This document shows positions 34,430-45,207 of a DNA stretch of 64,000 nucleotides, piece after piece. Positions within the stretch are counted from its first letter, which is position 1. Every line of letters starts with the position of its first letter. The stretch comes from Eleusine coracana subsp. coracana (taxonomy: Eukaryota; Streptophyta; Magnoliopsida; Poales; Poaceae): contig CM064427.1 in the NCBI GenBank assembly GCA_032690845.1, forward strand, positions 16,255,501-16,319,500, given 5' to 3'. The position numbers and the translations under genes are program-made. Under the pieces are notes generated by a model. That model did not search any database, was not told the DNA's origin, and saw only the letters and a program-made list of their open reading frames with translations.

Positions 34430-34668
34430 AGTTATATGTTCTTTAGCTATTATTATCTTGCTGATCGAACATGCACCAACTATGGTAGAAATAAAAAAAA
34501 AATCTTCGTAGATAAGAATTTGCATATCCACTGTTGTAGAATCTGTTCTCCATTTACTGCACAAATAACTCAACATTGCAACCTAATCTGTCTAACAACA
34601 TACAAATACACCAGGAATATAACTTGTCAAGACTTATTCTCGACAACAGACATAGGATAGTTCACCTA

Positions 34669-35509
34669 TGAGAATTTGTAGGTAGGCTCAGGGTATGCGC
34701 GAGATGAAAGACGATGATAACACAAGATGCTAATTTATACACTTTTGGGCCCCCGAAGGGTAATAACACTACATCTTGTGTTCTATGATATTGTATAGAT
34801 ATGTCTAGATCATAGATCAAGATGTCAAGTTGTCCCCATATGTCCTATCTCCCCTATGAAGGGGTCTCTGCCCCGCCTTACATATCCGCGGCAGGACATG
34901 GTTACATGACAGAGTCCTAATTGGTCTACTATACATATCCGAAATAGGAGTCTATCTCTTTTTTCCTTTTATGTGAGGTACTTTGGGTACAGACTATCGA
35001 TATAACTATTCTTTTTCTTATTTTTGTTGTAAATCAATCGAATTCCTTAACACCTCTCTCTCTCTCTCTCCCTCTCTCTCTCCGTGTGTGTGTGTGTGTA
35101 TGGAGCATGTGTATCCCGGATACCTCATCAGTCGGAGATTACACATGGGACGAGGTCCATAAGATTAAGGTAGAGGAAACACTTGAAAATTACTACTCAG
35201 ATATTGCTTGGAGTGCATGATAAGATATACTTTGAGATAAATTTTGTACATGGAATCTGTTGTAACCGACAATGAAACATTTCATGTAACCATGTTCTGT
35301 GGATATATAAGAAGGATAGGGTCTTTAGTTGAGGACGAGAGTTTGCATTGAGAACCCTAGCCTCTGTGTGAATCAATATCAATACAACACACAACATAGA
35401 GTTATTACCCTCTTGGAGTCCCAATTTGTCTAAACTTTGCGTATTGTGTCCATTGAGTTCTTGAACTCATACACATACCTAGAAGAATTTCCGAGTAATA
35501 CCCTTGACA
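34669..35509 (+). repeat. Probable LTR of a decayed Ty3/Gypsy element (start uncertain)
   Basis: The segment ends CCCTTGACA at 35509 and is followed by TTGGCGCATTAGG, a Gypsy-type primer binding region. It contains a TATATAA at about 35303 and a late 'AATCAATACAACACAC' stretch, typical of U5 in grass Gypsy elements. The 5' boundary (TGAGAATTTGTAGG at 34669) is a guess. No second LTR was found in the window. Confidence 0.5.
35053..35099. repeat. Compound microsatellite (CT)n-(GT)n
   Basis: About 30 bases of CT units are followed by about 16 bases of GT units, inside the Gypsy LTR region. Confidence 0.9.
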
Positions 35510-37122
35510 GTTGGCGCATTAGGAAAGGGTTGCGTTGTGTTCCCCGTGGTCGAAATCAATAGCTTTTAAGTTCCAAGCGGGAGAGCAGATTTGCTTCGGA
35601 GCGCTTATTTTTGTCTCTCATCTTCACGGAAGCCTTGTCATGCGAGATCTAGCCAGTTCTTCGGTGCTCGCCATAGCCCTAGTAGATCTAGGCACGGTTG
35701 GAGCCTTGCCAACACTTTGTGGGACCGATCTATTACCTCGACTCCCGCATGTCATAGATAACTCAGCTGTGACGTTCCAAGCTCTCCAAGTCAGGCAATC
35801 AACCCTTGGAGATCCACTCGATTCTCTCAGACGGTTTCTCAACGTCGCCCATAATGATCCAGCCATCAAACTTGGATGAGCCAGAAGCAACATCTACCGA
35901 TCCAAGTTGAGCTAGGATCTTGATTTTTTTTCAGGTGGTATGATTCGTTGCAACAATTAGATGACCCGAGTGATTGTGAAAGCTCCTACTCGGACTACCG
36001 CAACGAGATCTTTATGGTCAATCTTGCAGCTCTAGCTACACCACCTAACGTTGCACAAGAACCAGTAGACGACAAACACGGAGATGCCTCCGAGGACAAG
36101 CCCGATGATGCAACTAGCCTAGCCTCCTTCGGCAAAGAGGCCAATAAGAAGCCCTAGCGGCGGTCCAACGACTGGATCTTGGAAATCTCACCTTGCAGAT
36201 GGATGGTGAGCAAGTATATGCAACCTCACAAAACAACATCACAACTGCTTCAACCCTGCTGGAAACACTTGGGCCAATGCTTAAGACTCATCTTGAGGCA
36301 ATGCCACAGGTTAAAAATCTTAGAGCACACCTCGTAGCGGCAACAATTTAGGAACAACAACTTGCTTTGTAGTCACTTTGTTCATTTGTTGAGTTGATAG
36401 ATTGTTTCTACATCCACAACACTAGATTTAGATATTAGTATGCATTTCATGTTGGTACTCAATCACCAAAACATTCATATCTTTGGGGTTTCCATACTCC
36501 AATGATCATGAAGCTTACACAAGACCGATCCCAATGACTGGTTCCAAGTCTACGCGATGACAATCCAATCGATCAGAGGTGACAACTTTGTTATGGCCAA
36601 CTACTTACAAGTGTGTCTAGTGCCAGCCGCAAGGACGTGATTAACCAACCTGCCAACTAATTCAATCACATCTTGGGGAGAGCTCTACACATAGTTCACG
36701 AGCAACTTCCAGGCGACCTTTGATCGCCCGAGCAACCATTAGGAGATCGCTAAGATCAAGTAGTGAGACCAAGAACCATTGTGAGACTACATTCAATGTT
36801 TTTGTTGCAAGACGAATACAATTCCAAACATATGGGATGTCTAGGTGGTGGAAGCTTTCCAAGTTGGATTGTGCAATGATGACCTCATCAAGAAAATAGG
36901 ATGGTTTAATGCTAATGGACAGATCACAACAAAGCAAACCATAGCGGAAAAGTATGCATATGGGAATTAGGCTCTTCATCAAGTATGGCAATATAAGGAT
37001 GAGGCACCAAAAAAACAAGACCGGCCCGTCAAACCACAATAGAGAAGGCGATAGGAAGCGCAAGGTGGACAGGACAGTAGCTACCACGGAACATCCACCA
37101 CAATGAAGGCCAAGGAGATTTT

Positions 37123-37413
37123 TGTTAGAATCTCGCCGGAGTAATGATGCGCATGTCGCCGGAAAGATTGCCTGGCCAACACACGCACACACACCTGAAC
37201 ACAAACTCACGTAAGAGAGGAACACGATTTGGTTTGATGCTGCAATTGACAGCGTTTACCCCTCTATTGCTTTGTTTATATAGACTAATACAAGGGAAAG
37301 TAATGATGGCTTTCCATGAGCCAATACAAGAATGAATAATCAACTTCCTAAACTAAGCTGCTAACTATAGAAAGTAAACTACTAATTATAGCAGGCAAGG
37401 ATTATTTCCTATA
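37123..37413 (-). repeat. Copia-2 3' LTR (left on this strand)
   Basis: 291 bp. In element orientation a purine-rich TTTAGGAGGACAT precedes it and serves as the likely polypurine tract. Confidence 0.92.
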
Positions 37414-37433
37414 ATGTCCTCCTAAACATTGCG

Positions 37434-40400
37434 CTACTCAACGTTGATCAGGCCGATCTTGGTACGCAGCTCATGAAACTTGGTCTTGCCAAGCGGCTTC
37501 ATAAGAATGTCACTAAGCTGTTCCTCGCTCTTGATGAACTCGACACAGATCAAGCCATCTTCCGTAGACTCCTGGACTAGGTGATACTTCACCTGGATAT
37601 GCTTACTTTGTCCATGGAGCACTGGATTCTTGATTAAAGCAATGGCGGACTTGTTGTCCACCCATAGCATTGGTGCTCTTGGTGCTGATCCTAGCACTTC
37701 TGCTAGCACCCGAGCCGGCCACAATGCCTGACAAGCAGCATTGGCAGCTGCTATATACTCTGTCTCACAGCTTGATTGCGCCACCACCTTCTGCTTCATG
37801 TACTACCAGGTGATCAGGCTACTGCTGAGGAAGAAGATCACGCCTATCATGCTCTTCCTAGCATCGACATCGCCGGTGTAATCGCTATCACTGAAGCCAT
37901 TGATCTTGGCTTCACCCTCCTCCTTCCGGCCGAACTAGAGTCCCTAATTCTGGGTCCCGGTCACATAACGCAGGATGCGCTTTACCGCGGCGAGGTGGTC
38001 CTCCCGTGGATCCTCCAGGAACCGGCTAACAAACCCGACAGCAAATGCAAGATCAGGGCGAGTGTTAACCAGATACCTCAGACTCCTGATGATGCTCCTG
38101 TACATCATCGCATCGACCGACAGTCTCTTGCTGAACTTACTCAGCTTGAGCTGCGTCTAGGTGTTTGCCAGGGGTTGCACCCGGCCATGCCACATCTTTC
38201 CAGGATCTTGCCAGCGTAGGCGCCTTGGCTCAGTGAGATCGCCCTCACGCTCTGCTTCACGTCAATGTCGAGGTAGTAGTGAAGCAGGCCGAGGTCGCTC
38301 ATCTTGAATGCAATAGTCATCTCCTCCTTGAAGGTCCTGAAGTCGCCAACGCTCGAGCCGGTGATCACGAGGTCATTGACGTAGACCCCGACCACTAGCC
38401 GAGTGTCGCGACCCTGCCTGACATAGATGGCATGGTCTGATGGGCTCCTCCTAAAGCTGAGTGACAACAAGGTGCTGTCGAGCTTCGTGTTCTAGGCGCG
38501 CGGTGCTTGATGTAGGCCGTACAATGCCTTCTGCAACTTGAGCACCTTGTGCTCCTTGCCGGTGATGACGAAACCAGTCAGCTGCTCGACGTAGACCTCC
38601 TCCTGTAGGTCTCCATTAAGGAACACTGATTTGACATCCATATGGTGCACCTCCCACCCCTCGTGCGCTGCAAGGGCGATGAGCAGGCGCACCGAGTCGA
38701 GTCGGGCCACCGGCGCGAACACCTCGTCGTAGTCGATGCCGTGCCGCTGTGCGTAGCCCTTCATCACGAGGCGTGCCTTGTGCTTGGACACCGCCCCATG
38801 TTCATCCCGCTTCACCTTGAAGACCCACTTCACGTCGATCGCCTTGCGTCCAGGTGGGAGGTCGGCGAGGCACCACGTGCCGTTCTCCTTGATGGAGTCC
38901 ATCTCCTCCATCATCGCCTTCCTCCAACTGGGGCTACCCTCTGCCTCAGCAAATGAGGCAGACTCGTTGGCGCTCACTGCATGAATCTCCTCCATCACCA
39001 GTGCGTGTGGTGTGAGCCCACGCGACGAGGCCTGCCCGATGATGTCGTTGATGCTGCGGAACCGAAGAGGCGCGTCATCATCGTGGTCAGCGTCGAGGTT
39101 GTCATCGTTGGCACCGTCCGGTGAGCCAGGCTCCAACTCGTCAGCTCCATCACCCGGGGGCGGTGACTACTTCCCTAGTGCATCTCTTTCCCGTGCCTCG
39201 ACCACCTCATCAACAGCTGGTGGAGCTTGTCCCCAAGTGGTGTATTCCACCGTGAACACGTCGTCGCCACTAGTGGCCTCATCATCGCTGCCACTGGTGC
39301 CCCAGTCCCACTGGGCTTGCTCGTCGAACACCACGTCGCGTGTCACATGAACACGCTTCGCGATGGAGTCGTAAGTGCGGTACGCCTTGGAGCCGCGCTC
39401 GTAGCTGACAAAGATCATCTTCCGACCACGATCGTCGAGGTTCTTCTGGTGTGGCATCGTGTTACAGACGTAGACGATGCAGCTGAACGTCCGGAAGTGG
39501 TGCACCGCCGGCTTCTTCCCGTGCCACGCCTCGAACGGGGTCATCTCATCCACACTCTTTGTTTGGCATCTGTTCAGCACATACACAACAGTGTTAACCG
39601 CCTCTCCCCAAAACCAGCCGGGGAGCCCCTTCACCTTGAGCATGCTCCTCGCTGTAGCCACCACCCTGCCATTCCGGCGCTCGACGACGCCGCTCTGCTA
39701 CGAGCTGTAGGGCGCAGTGTGCTGGCGATGCACGCCCTCGCCCGTGCAGTACTCCGTGAACTCCCTTGCGGTGAACTCACCACCGCGATCAGTTCGGAGC
39801 ACCTTCATCTTGACGCCGTACTCGCCCTCAGCCCGCGACTGGATCTCCTTGATGGCAGCCACAGCATGATCCTTGGAAGCAATCACGGCTACCCACATGT
39901 ATCTGCTCAAGTCATCCACCAAGAGCAGAAAATACTTGTTACCTGTGGGCGTCGCCGGTGAGATGGGCTCACAGAGATCACCGTGCACCAGCTCGAGTCG
40001 CTGTCATGCTCGGTACTCCGCTTGTGCTGGAAATGAAGCGTGCCTCTGCTTCCCGGCTTGGCATGCCTAGCACAGGTGATTGACTTGCCCGATCACCGGC
40101 AAACCACGCACTAGTTCCTCCCGAGCTAGCTTCCTCAGCGCCGCCATATTGACATGGCTGAAACGCTCGTGCCAGCGCCATGCCTCCTCGTCGCCGCGCC
40201 CGCGCACCGTCAGGCACGACGGTTGTGCCACCTTCACCTGGATCTTGTACAGGCGGTTGCCTGCACGTGCCACATTTGCCAGCAGCTTGCCACCAGGCTT
40301 GCAAACCGTCATCACCCCATCTCGATCTCGGTCTTGTAGCCACCCTCATCGAGTTGGCCGATGCTGATGATGTTCGTCATCAGCCGCGGGATGAAGTAGA

Positions 40401-41657
40401 CTCCGAGGAGCGACTGGACCTCCCCGTTCTTGCATTCAAAGACAACGGTGCCTCGACCTTCGATGCGTGTCACCGAGTCATCGCCGAACCGCATGGTGCT
40501 GAGCAGCGCCGTCTCCAGCTTGGTGAAAGCAGACCTAGATCAGGTCATATGGTTGGTGGCACCGGTGTCCAGGACCCAGGTCTCCGCCTCCCGATCCTTC
40601 TCTTTTCCCAGGTGGGCGAACACCTTCTCCTCTCGGATCTCAAGTTGGGCGACGGATCCTCCTGCAGCGCCGAATCATCACTGGCAGGCACGTCGACCAC
40701 CGGTGAGAGTGTTGGTGATGCCGTCACGAGCCAGATCGAGGCCTCCTCTTCATGTTGCACAATGTGAGCCTGCTCCTTCTTGGGCTTCGACATGCACTCT
40801 CGGGCCCAGTGGCCCATCTTGCCACAACGCCGGCATTCATCGTCGGTGGGCCGGTTTGAAGTCGATGGCCCACTTGGTGGACCACCATGTCCGTGCCCAC
40901 GCCCGCGCCTGCCGCCGCCACCGCTGCGACGCGCCGAGCCACTGCTCGCGCCGCAGCCGTGTTCTTCCTCGTGCTTCTTCCTCCGTGAGTTCCACTCCTC
41001 CTCCATGAGGTATAGCTTGCCCTCATGCTGCAGCGACGCCGGAGCTTCCTTGAAAGCCTCCTCGGCCTCCTTTAGCCGCCCTGTCAGATCGGCGACTGAC
41101 ATCGTCGAGACGTCGAGAAGTGTCTTGATGGCGATCACGATCTACTTGAGCCGAGGTGGCAGGCAACACAAGATCTTTGCCATGATCTCCGAATCCTTCA
41201 ACTCCTAGATCAATGTGTCGATGTGCGCCGCCATGCCCTCCAGACAGAGCACGTAGTCCTCGACGGTCTCGCCGTTGCTGAATGTGGTGAGGTCTAATTG
41301 CCGACGCAGCTGCTGCACCGTCGACTTCTTCACGGGATCATCGCCAATCCTCATGGTCGCGATCGCGTCCCAGGCCTCCTTGGCCATCTCCTTCTTGGCG
41401 ATCGGCGACACCATCTCCGGTGGTACCGCGCCACACAATGCGTCGAGCGCCATCATCTCCTCCTGGGCGTCGGTGCCGCCGTTCTCGATGATGTTTCAAA
41501 GGGCTCTGGCCTTCAACTTCACCTTCATGAGCAGCACCCAATCAGAGTAATTGATCTTGGTGAGAACGGGGTAGCTACTCTAGCTGCCCACCTCACGAAT
41601 TACTCGCTGAATCACGACGCCGTCGTCGGAGGTGCCGCCGACCTTCTTGCCCGACAT
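37434..41657 (-). pseudogene. Copia-2 gag-pol, broken by stops and frameshifts
   Basis: The gag starts at an ATG at 41657 (MSGKKVGG). It shows a capsid region (41205-41456), a zinc knuckle CRRCGKMGHWAREC (about 40800) and a protease-linked part. The integrase core follows (LRTDRGGEFTAREF, then VVERRN after a stop, at about 39990-39170), then RT (KWVFKVKRDEHG, VFLNGDLQEEVYV, 38492-39136; 38141-38470), and RNase H (SSCETEYIAAANAACQALWP, 37434-37799). Stops interrupt integrase, RT and the RT-RNase H link. The RT active site reads YVND where YVDD is expected. It cannot encode a working polyprotein. Confidence 0.9.
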
Positions 41658-41694
41658 CTTTACACTTTGGACGAACCTAGCTCTTGATGCCAAT

Positions 41695-41985
41695 TGTTAG
41701 AATCTCGCCGGAGTAACGACGTGCACGCCGCCAGAGAGATTGTCTGGCCAACATACGCACACACACCTGAACAGAAACTCACATAAGAGAGGAACACGAT
41801 CTGGTTTGATGCTGCAATTGACAATGTTTACCCCTCTATTGCTTTATTTATATAGCCTAATACAAGGGAAAGTAATAATGACTTTCCATGAGCCGATACA
41901 AGAACGAATAATCAACTTACTAAACTAAGCTGCTAACTATAAAAAGTAAACTACTAATTATAACAGGCAAGGATTATTTCCTACA
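41695..41985 (-). repeat. Copia-2 5' LTR (right on this strand)
   Basis: 291 bp. In element orientation it is followed by TTGGCATCAAGAGC, a degenerate Met-tRNA primer site, and then the gag ATG about 40 bases on. Confidence 0.92.
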
Positions 41986-42153
41986 ATTTTGACAAGATGT
42001 TAGATGGACCTTGTGTGTGGTACAATGAAACACACAAGGCGAGGGAATGCTTCAAGTTCAAAGGCTTCACGCACCATGCAGTGAAAGTCGTCAAGAACAG
42101 GCCATGGAAGCCAAGGCTCGGGAGGGAGGACAAGGAGGATGACGTGGATTCCT

Positions 42154-44005
42154 GAAAGAGAATTTTGTCCCTTTTGTGAAAGAAAACTATCAAAGAACTG
42201 GCCAACTAACAAGTGAAATATATTTCTGTAAAGACCTTAGCGTGTATAGAGTGAGGATCCTTCAAGCTAAGATTCTATGTAAAAATAAATGGAACACTTC
42301 TGTGGGCCGGTTGAACATTTAAAAAATTAAGAGGGCACTTTAGCAGCTTATACGTCCATTTGAGACAATAGAGCTTAATATCTTAGATCAATTCCATGTT
42401 GGTTCTGGTTTTGCAATGAAAATTATCACCATTTACACGTGTTCCAGTTACTTACAGTTGTGAAAAGCATCATAGTATTATGCCGAAGAATAAACCATAT
42501 ATACCTATTCTATTCTTGTAATAATGTTGGATATCCAATTAATCTTTGAAGAGTATATTTGAAACGATAAGAACATTCGTGGAATTATAGGCCTGCCACG
42601 AATGAGGAAGTATGTCCTGATAAATTATTCCACAATTACGACCACCGATTCGTGTATCAATCGCTACTTTTTTTCAGTGAGCTTATTATTTCCTTGTATT
42701 TGTGAGAATCTCTCTAATAGTTGACGGCAATCTATATGCTGTTTCACGTTTCCATCTCGATTGAATCTTGGACAAACTGTCATTCAACACTGGTCCGAGA
42801 TTTGTGGTCTACGATGAACATGCTAAATGAATAGATGTTATGTCCACATCTTATTTATTTTCGTTTTCAAGTCTCTCGCGTAGAATAAAATTTGGGCGCT
42901 CTTCATTGTAGCTGTAGGACCCAATGAAATTTTTGGAGTATCTTTCACCTTCAGTACCGTTCTTTGGGCGAGAGAAGTCTGATCCTTCATACTTTCAGGA
43001 CGTGTTGGTTTCCAATCTGACATTCTATCTGAAGGTTCCGCCAATTTCTCCCACTGTAGTTTTGTGTCGCTTGCTCTTGTTTGCAGCTGATCTCTATTTT
43101 CTTTCCCTCGATTAAGAGGCTCAGCAGTGACAAAGTTTGCAGTCATATAAATATTCAGAAGACAGAGGTTTAGAAGAAGCAAATTGTGTTCAGTGCTTCG
43201 TTTTGGGACGAGATAACGAATAAACCTGATTAGTTAGAACTGCCTCCTCCAAATTTGACTTCAGTGACAAGAGACTAGTCACAGGCCAATTTCATGTCGG
43301 CCCAAATTTAATATATGAAAAGCAGAGAAGTAAAAATTTAATATTTCAAGGATCAATTATTTATGTTATTATTTTTTATTGTTTTGCATTACAGAATCGG
43401 ATCTTCAGATGTGCTGTTTGTTTTGGGACCCCCTATACAGCTTCTGGGTGCCCCGTAGCAAACGGGCATTCGGCCCAACAGTCCACGGGAGCACAGCTCC
43501 ACCAGTACCAACGCTGCCTCCACCCCGCCGCACCACCTTTAACATTTTGAAAGATTCGTTTCAACAATTCAGAAAATCTAGTTCAACATTATTAAAAATT
43601 GTACATTTGAATTATTGAAATTGTGCATTCAAAATGTTAAAGGTGGAGCTTCTACGGAGGTGGACCTTCAATATTTTGAATAATGTGTTTCAACAACTCA
43701 AAAAACCTAGTTCAACACAATTAAAATGTTGAAGGTGGAGCTTCTACAAGGTGGAAGTGGAAGCCTCCCGTTTTTCTACCCCTGAAGTGGAAGCCACCGG
43801 GTTTTTTCCCCCCCGTGAAAGTGGAAGCCTTTTTTGTCATAAAACAATACCAGGACTCTTATTTTTGTAAAACAATACCAGGACTCCTGTATTTTTTTAA
43901 TCTATACTATCTATTAATTTAGATGCGATCGTCTATTTCATATCCGCGGTGTCCTAATCTCTTTCTTCTCTATTGCTTTCTGTTTCCCTTTCTGTTTCTA
44001 GCTGT
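42154..44005. other. Spacer, probably more Gypsy debris and local inverted repeats
   Basis: I see no gene. The first part may be the tail of the Gypsy remnant. At about 43520-43755 the phrases ACCTTTAACATTTTGAAA and, inverted, CAAAATGTTAAAGGTGGAGC recur two or three times with CTTCTAC and GGTGGA, giving an imperfect fold-back structure; it may be a small foldback element. Confidence 0.4.
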
Positions 44006-44013
44006 CACCTTCG

Positions 44014-44591
44014 CAGGGGCAGAGCTACAGAGTGGACAGGGTGGGCCGCTGCCCACCCTGAGATTTGGGCCAACGACCCACCCCGCCTTCACCCTTGTCC
44101 AGCGCCAACAAGTAAATAGCAAAAAGCCCAAGCCCAAGCAGCCAACCATGCAATCGTAACCAGGCCTAGCAAAGCACGCAATGCACATGCTAATCCTAAT
44201 CAGAGATTGATCGGGGATTATGGGTGACTGAGAAACTACCGAACTGCTAGGGTTTTAGGGATCGGCGGCAGTGGTTGGCTGGTTGCGTCCGTGCGCGTGC
44301 GTTCGTGGCCGCACACCCTCTGCTCTTGTGTGTGCGCGACTGTGTCTGATGCTGCCTACTTGTCCGATTCTCAGAAACTCAAGAGAAACTCAGCAAGGTA
44401 TTTTTTTTGTTCAATCCAGATCAAATTAAATTATTTATTTAATTGTTTGTGTTCTAGGATTTATAGAAATAATAGCATAAAAATTAATAATTTCCTTTAT
44501 GTAATTAGATTAATAATTTTCAAATTTATTATACCACCAAATTTTTTTTTGCCGGCCCACCCTGACTTTAAATCCTAGCTCTGCCACTGTG
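44014..44591. mobile_element. hAT-like MITE, 578 bp
   Basis: The left end is CAGGGGCAGAGCTAC. The right end in reverse is CACAGTGGCAGAGCTAG, and a CAGGGTGGGCCG block inside each end is also inverted. An 8-bp target duplication CACCTTCG / CACCTTTG (44006-44013, 44592-44599) matches at 7 of 8, the right length for hAT elements. There is no coding domain. Confidence 0.8.
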
Positions 44592-45207
44592 CACCTTTGT
44601 ATTTCATCGGGACTCCATGTCCCAGCCACGTCCAACTTCCTCTGGCCACGAAGAGGAAGCCAGAGCATTTGATTTTACCTGTGTTCTGAGTGTTTGTGTG
44701 CTTGCTGGTTCTCGATTGAACGTTGACCATAGGTTCCTACAAGATACACATCGGAGGTTCGTTCGGTTGGGTCATGATGGACCCTGAGCTACACACGGCA
44801 TAGTACATACGGTAAAAAATCTGTCGATAAAGTCGGGTTTGTCGGGTGCTTTCTATCGGGCACACGATAAAGGTTTTGCTATGTGTCAAAAATACACATG
44901 ACAAAGCTGGTAAAATATAACTTATATAAAATAAAAAATAGTAATTTTTTTGGATGGCTAGCAACCCTGCCTGCTCGTTCCTGTCTCAAGTCATAGGTCA
45001 CGGTATATTTTCGCGCGCTACATGCAAAGTGCACCCATCAAGAATCGAACACGCAACCTCCCTCACCTTCGCGTGTAGCCTCCCCTACCACTACAACATA
45101 CATTCAGTTATGACTACTAACCGCGTTCAATCTTTTTATAGTTTACCTTTTTACTGAGTGCATTCTATCGAGCACTCGGCAAAGAGAGTGTTTGCCGAGG
45201 GCAAAAT

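Larger units (their letters stand above)
37123..41985 (-). mobile_element. Ty1/Copia retrotransposon, minus strand, degraded (Copia-2)
   Basis: A 4863-bp element. Both LTRs are 291 bp, starting TGTTAGAATCTCGCCGG on this strand and ending CCTATA or CCTACA. A perfect 5-bp duplication ATTTT flanks it (37118-37122, 41986-41990). The LTRs differ at about 24 positions by eye (about 92 percent identity), so this is an older insertion than Copia-1. It lies inside the gag of a Gypsy remnant, which continues on both sides. Confidence 0.95.
35510..42153 (+). pseudogene. Decayed Ty3/Gypsy gag, split by Copia-2
   Basis: Downstream of the LTR the plus strand encodes broken gag. First comes an acidic N-terminal part (35948-36157). 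Then, at about 36510-37122, a capsid-like region can be read (DPNDWFQVYAMTIQSIRGDN, and NFVMANYLQ) with several stops. At 37122 the frame is cut by Copia-2. It resumes at 41991 (KMLDGPCVWYNETHKARECF), where the CHARECF phrase resembles the zinc-knuckle-like end of such gags, and fades after about 42153. No protease, RT or integrase can be seen. The element is old and inactive. Confidence 0.65.

Noticed and set aside
38642..41687. Long plus-strand ORFs across Copia-2 (for example 39227-39961)
   Set aside because: They are antisense shadows of the minus-strand gag-pol, whose motifs are recognisable.
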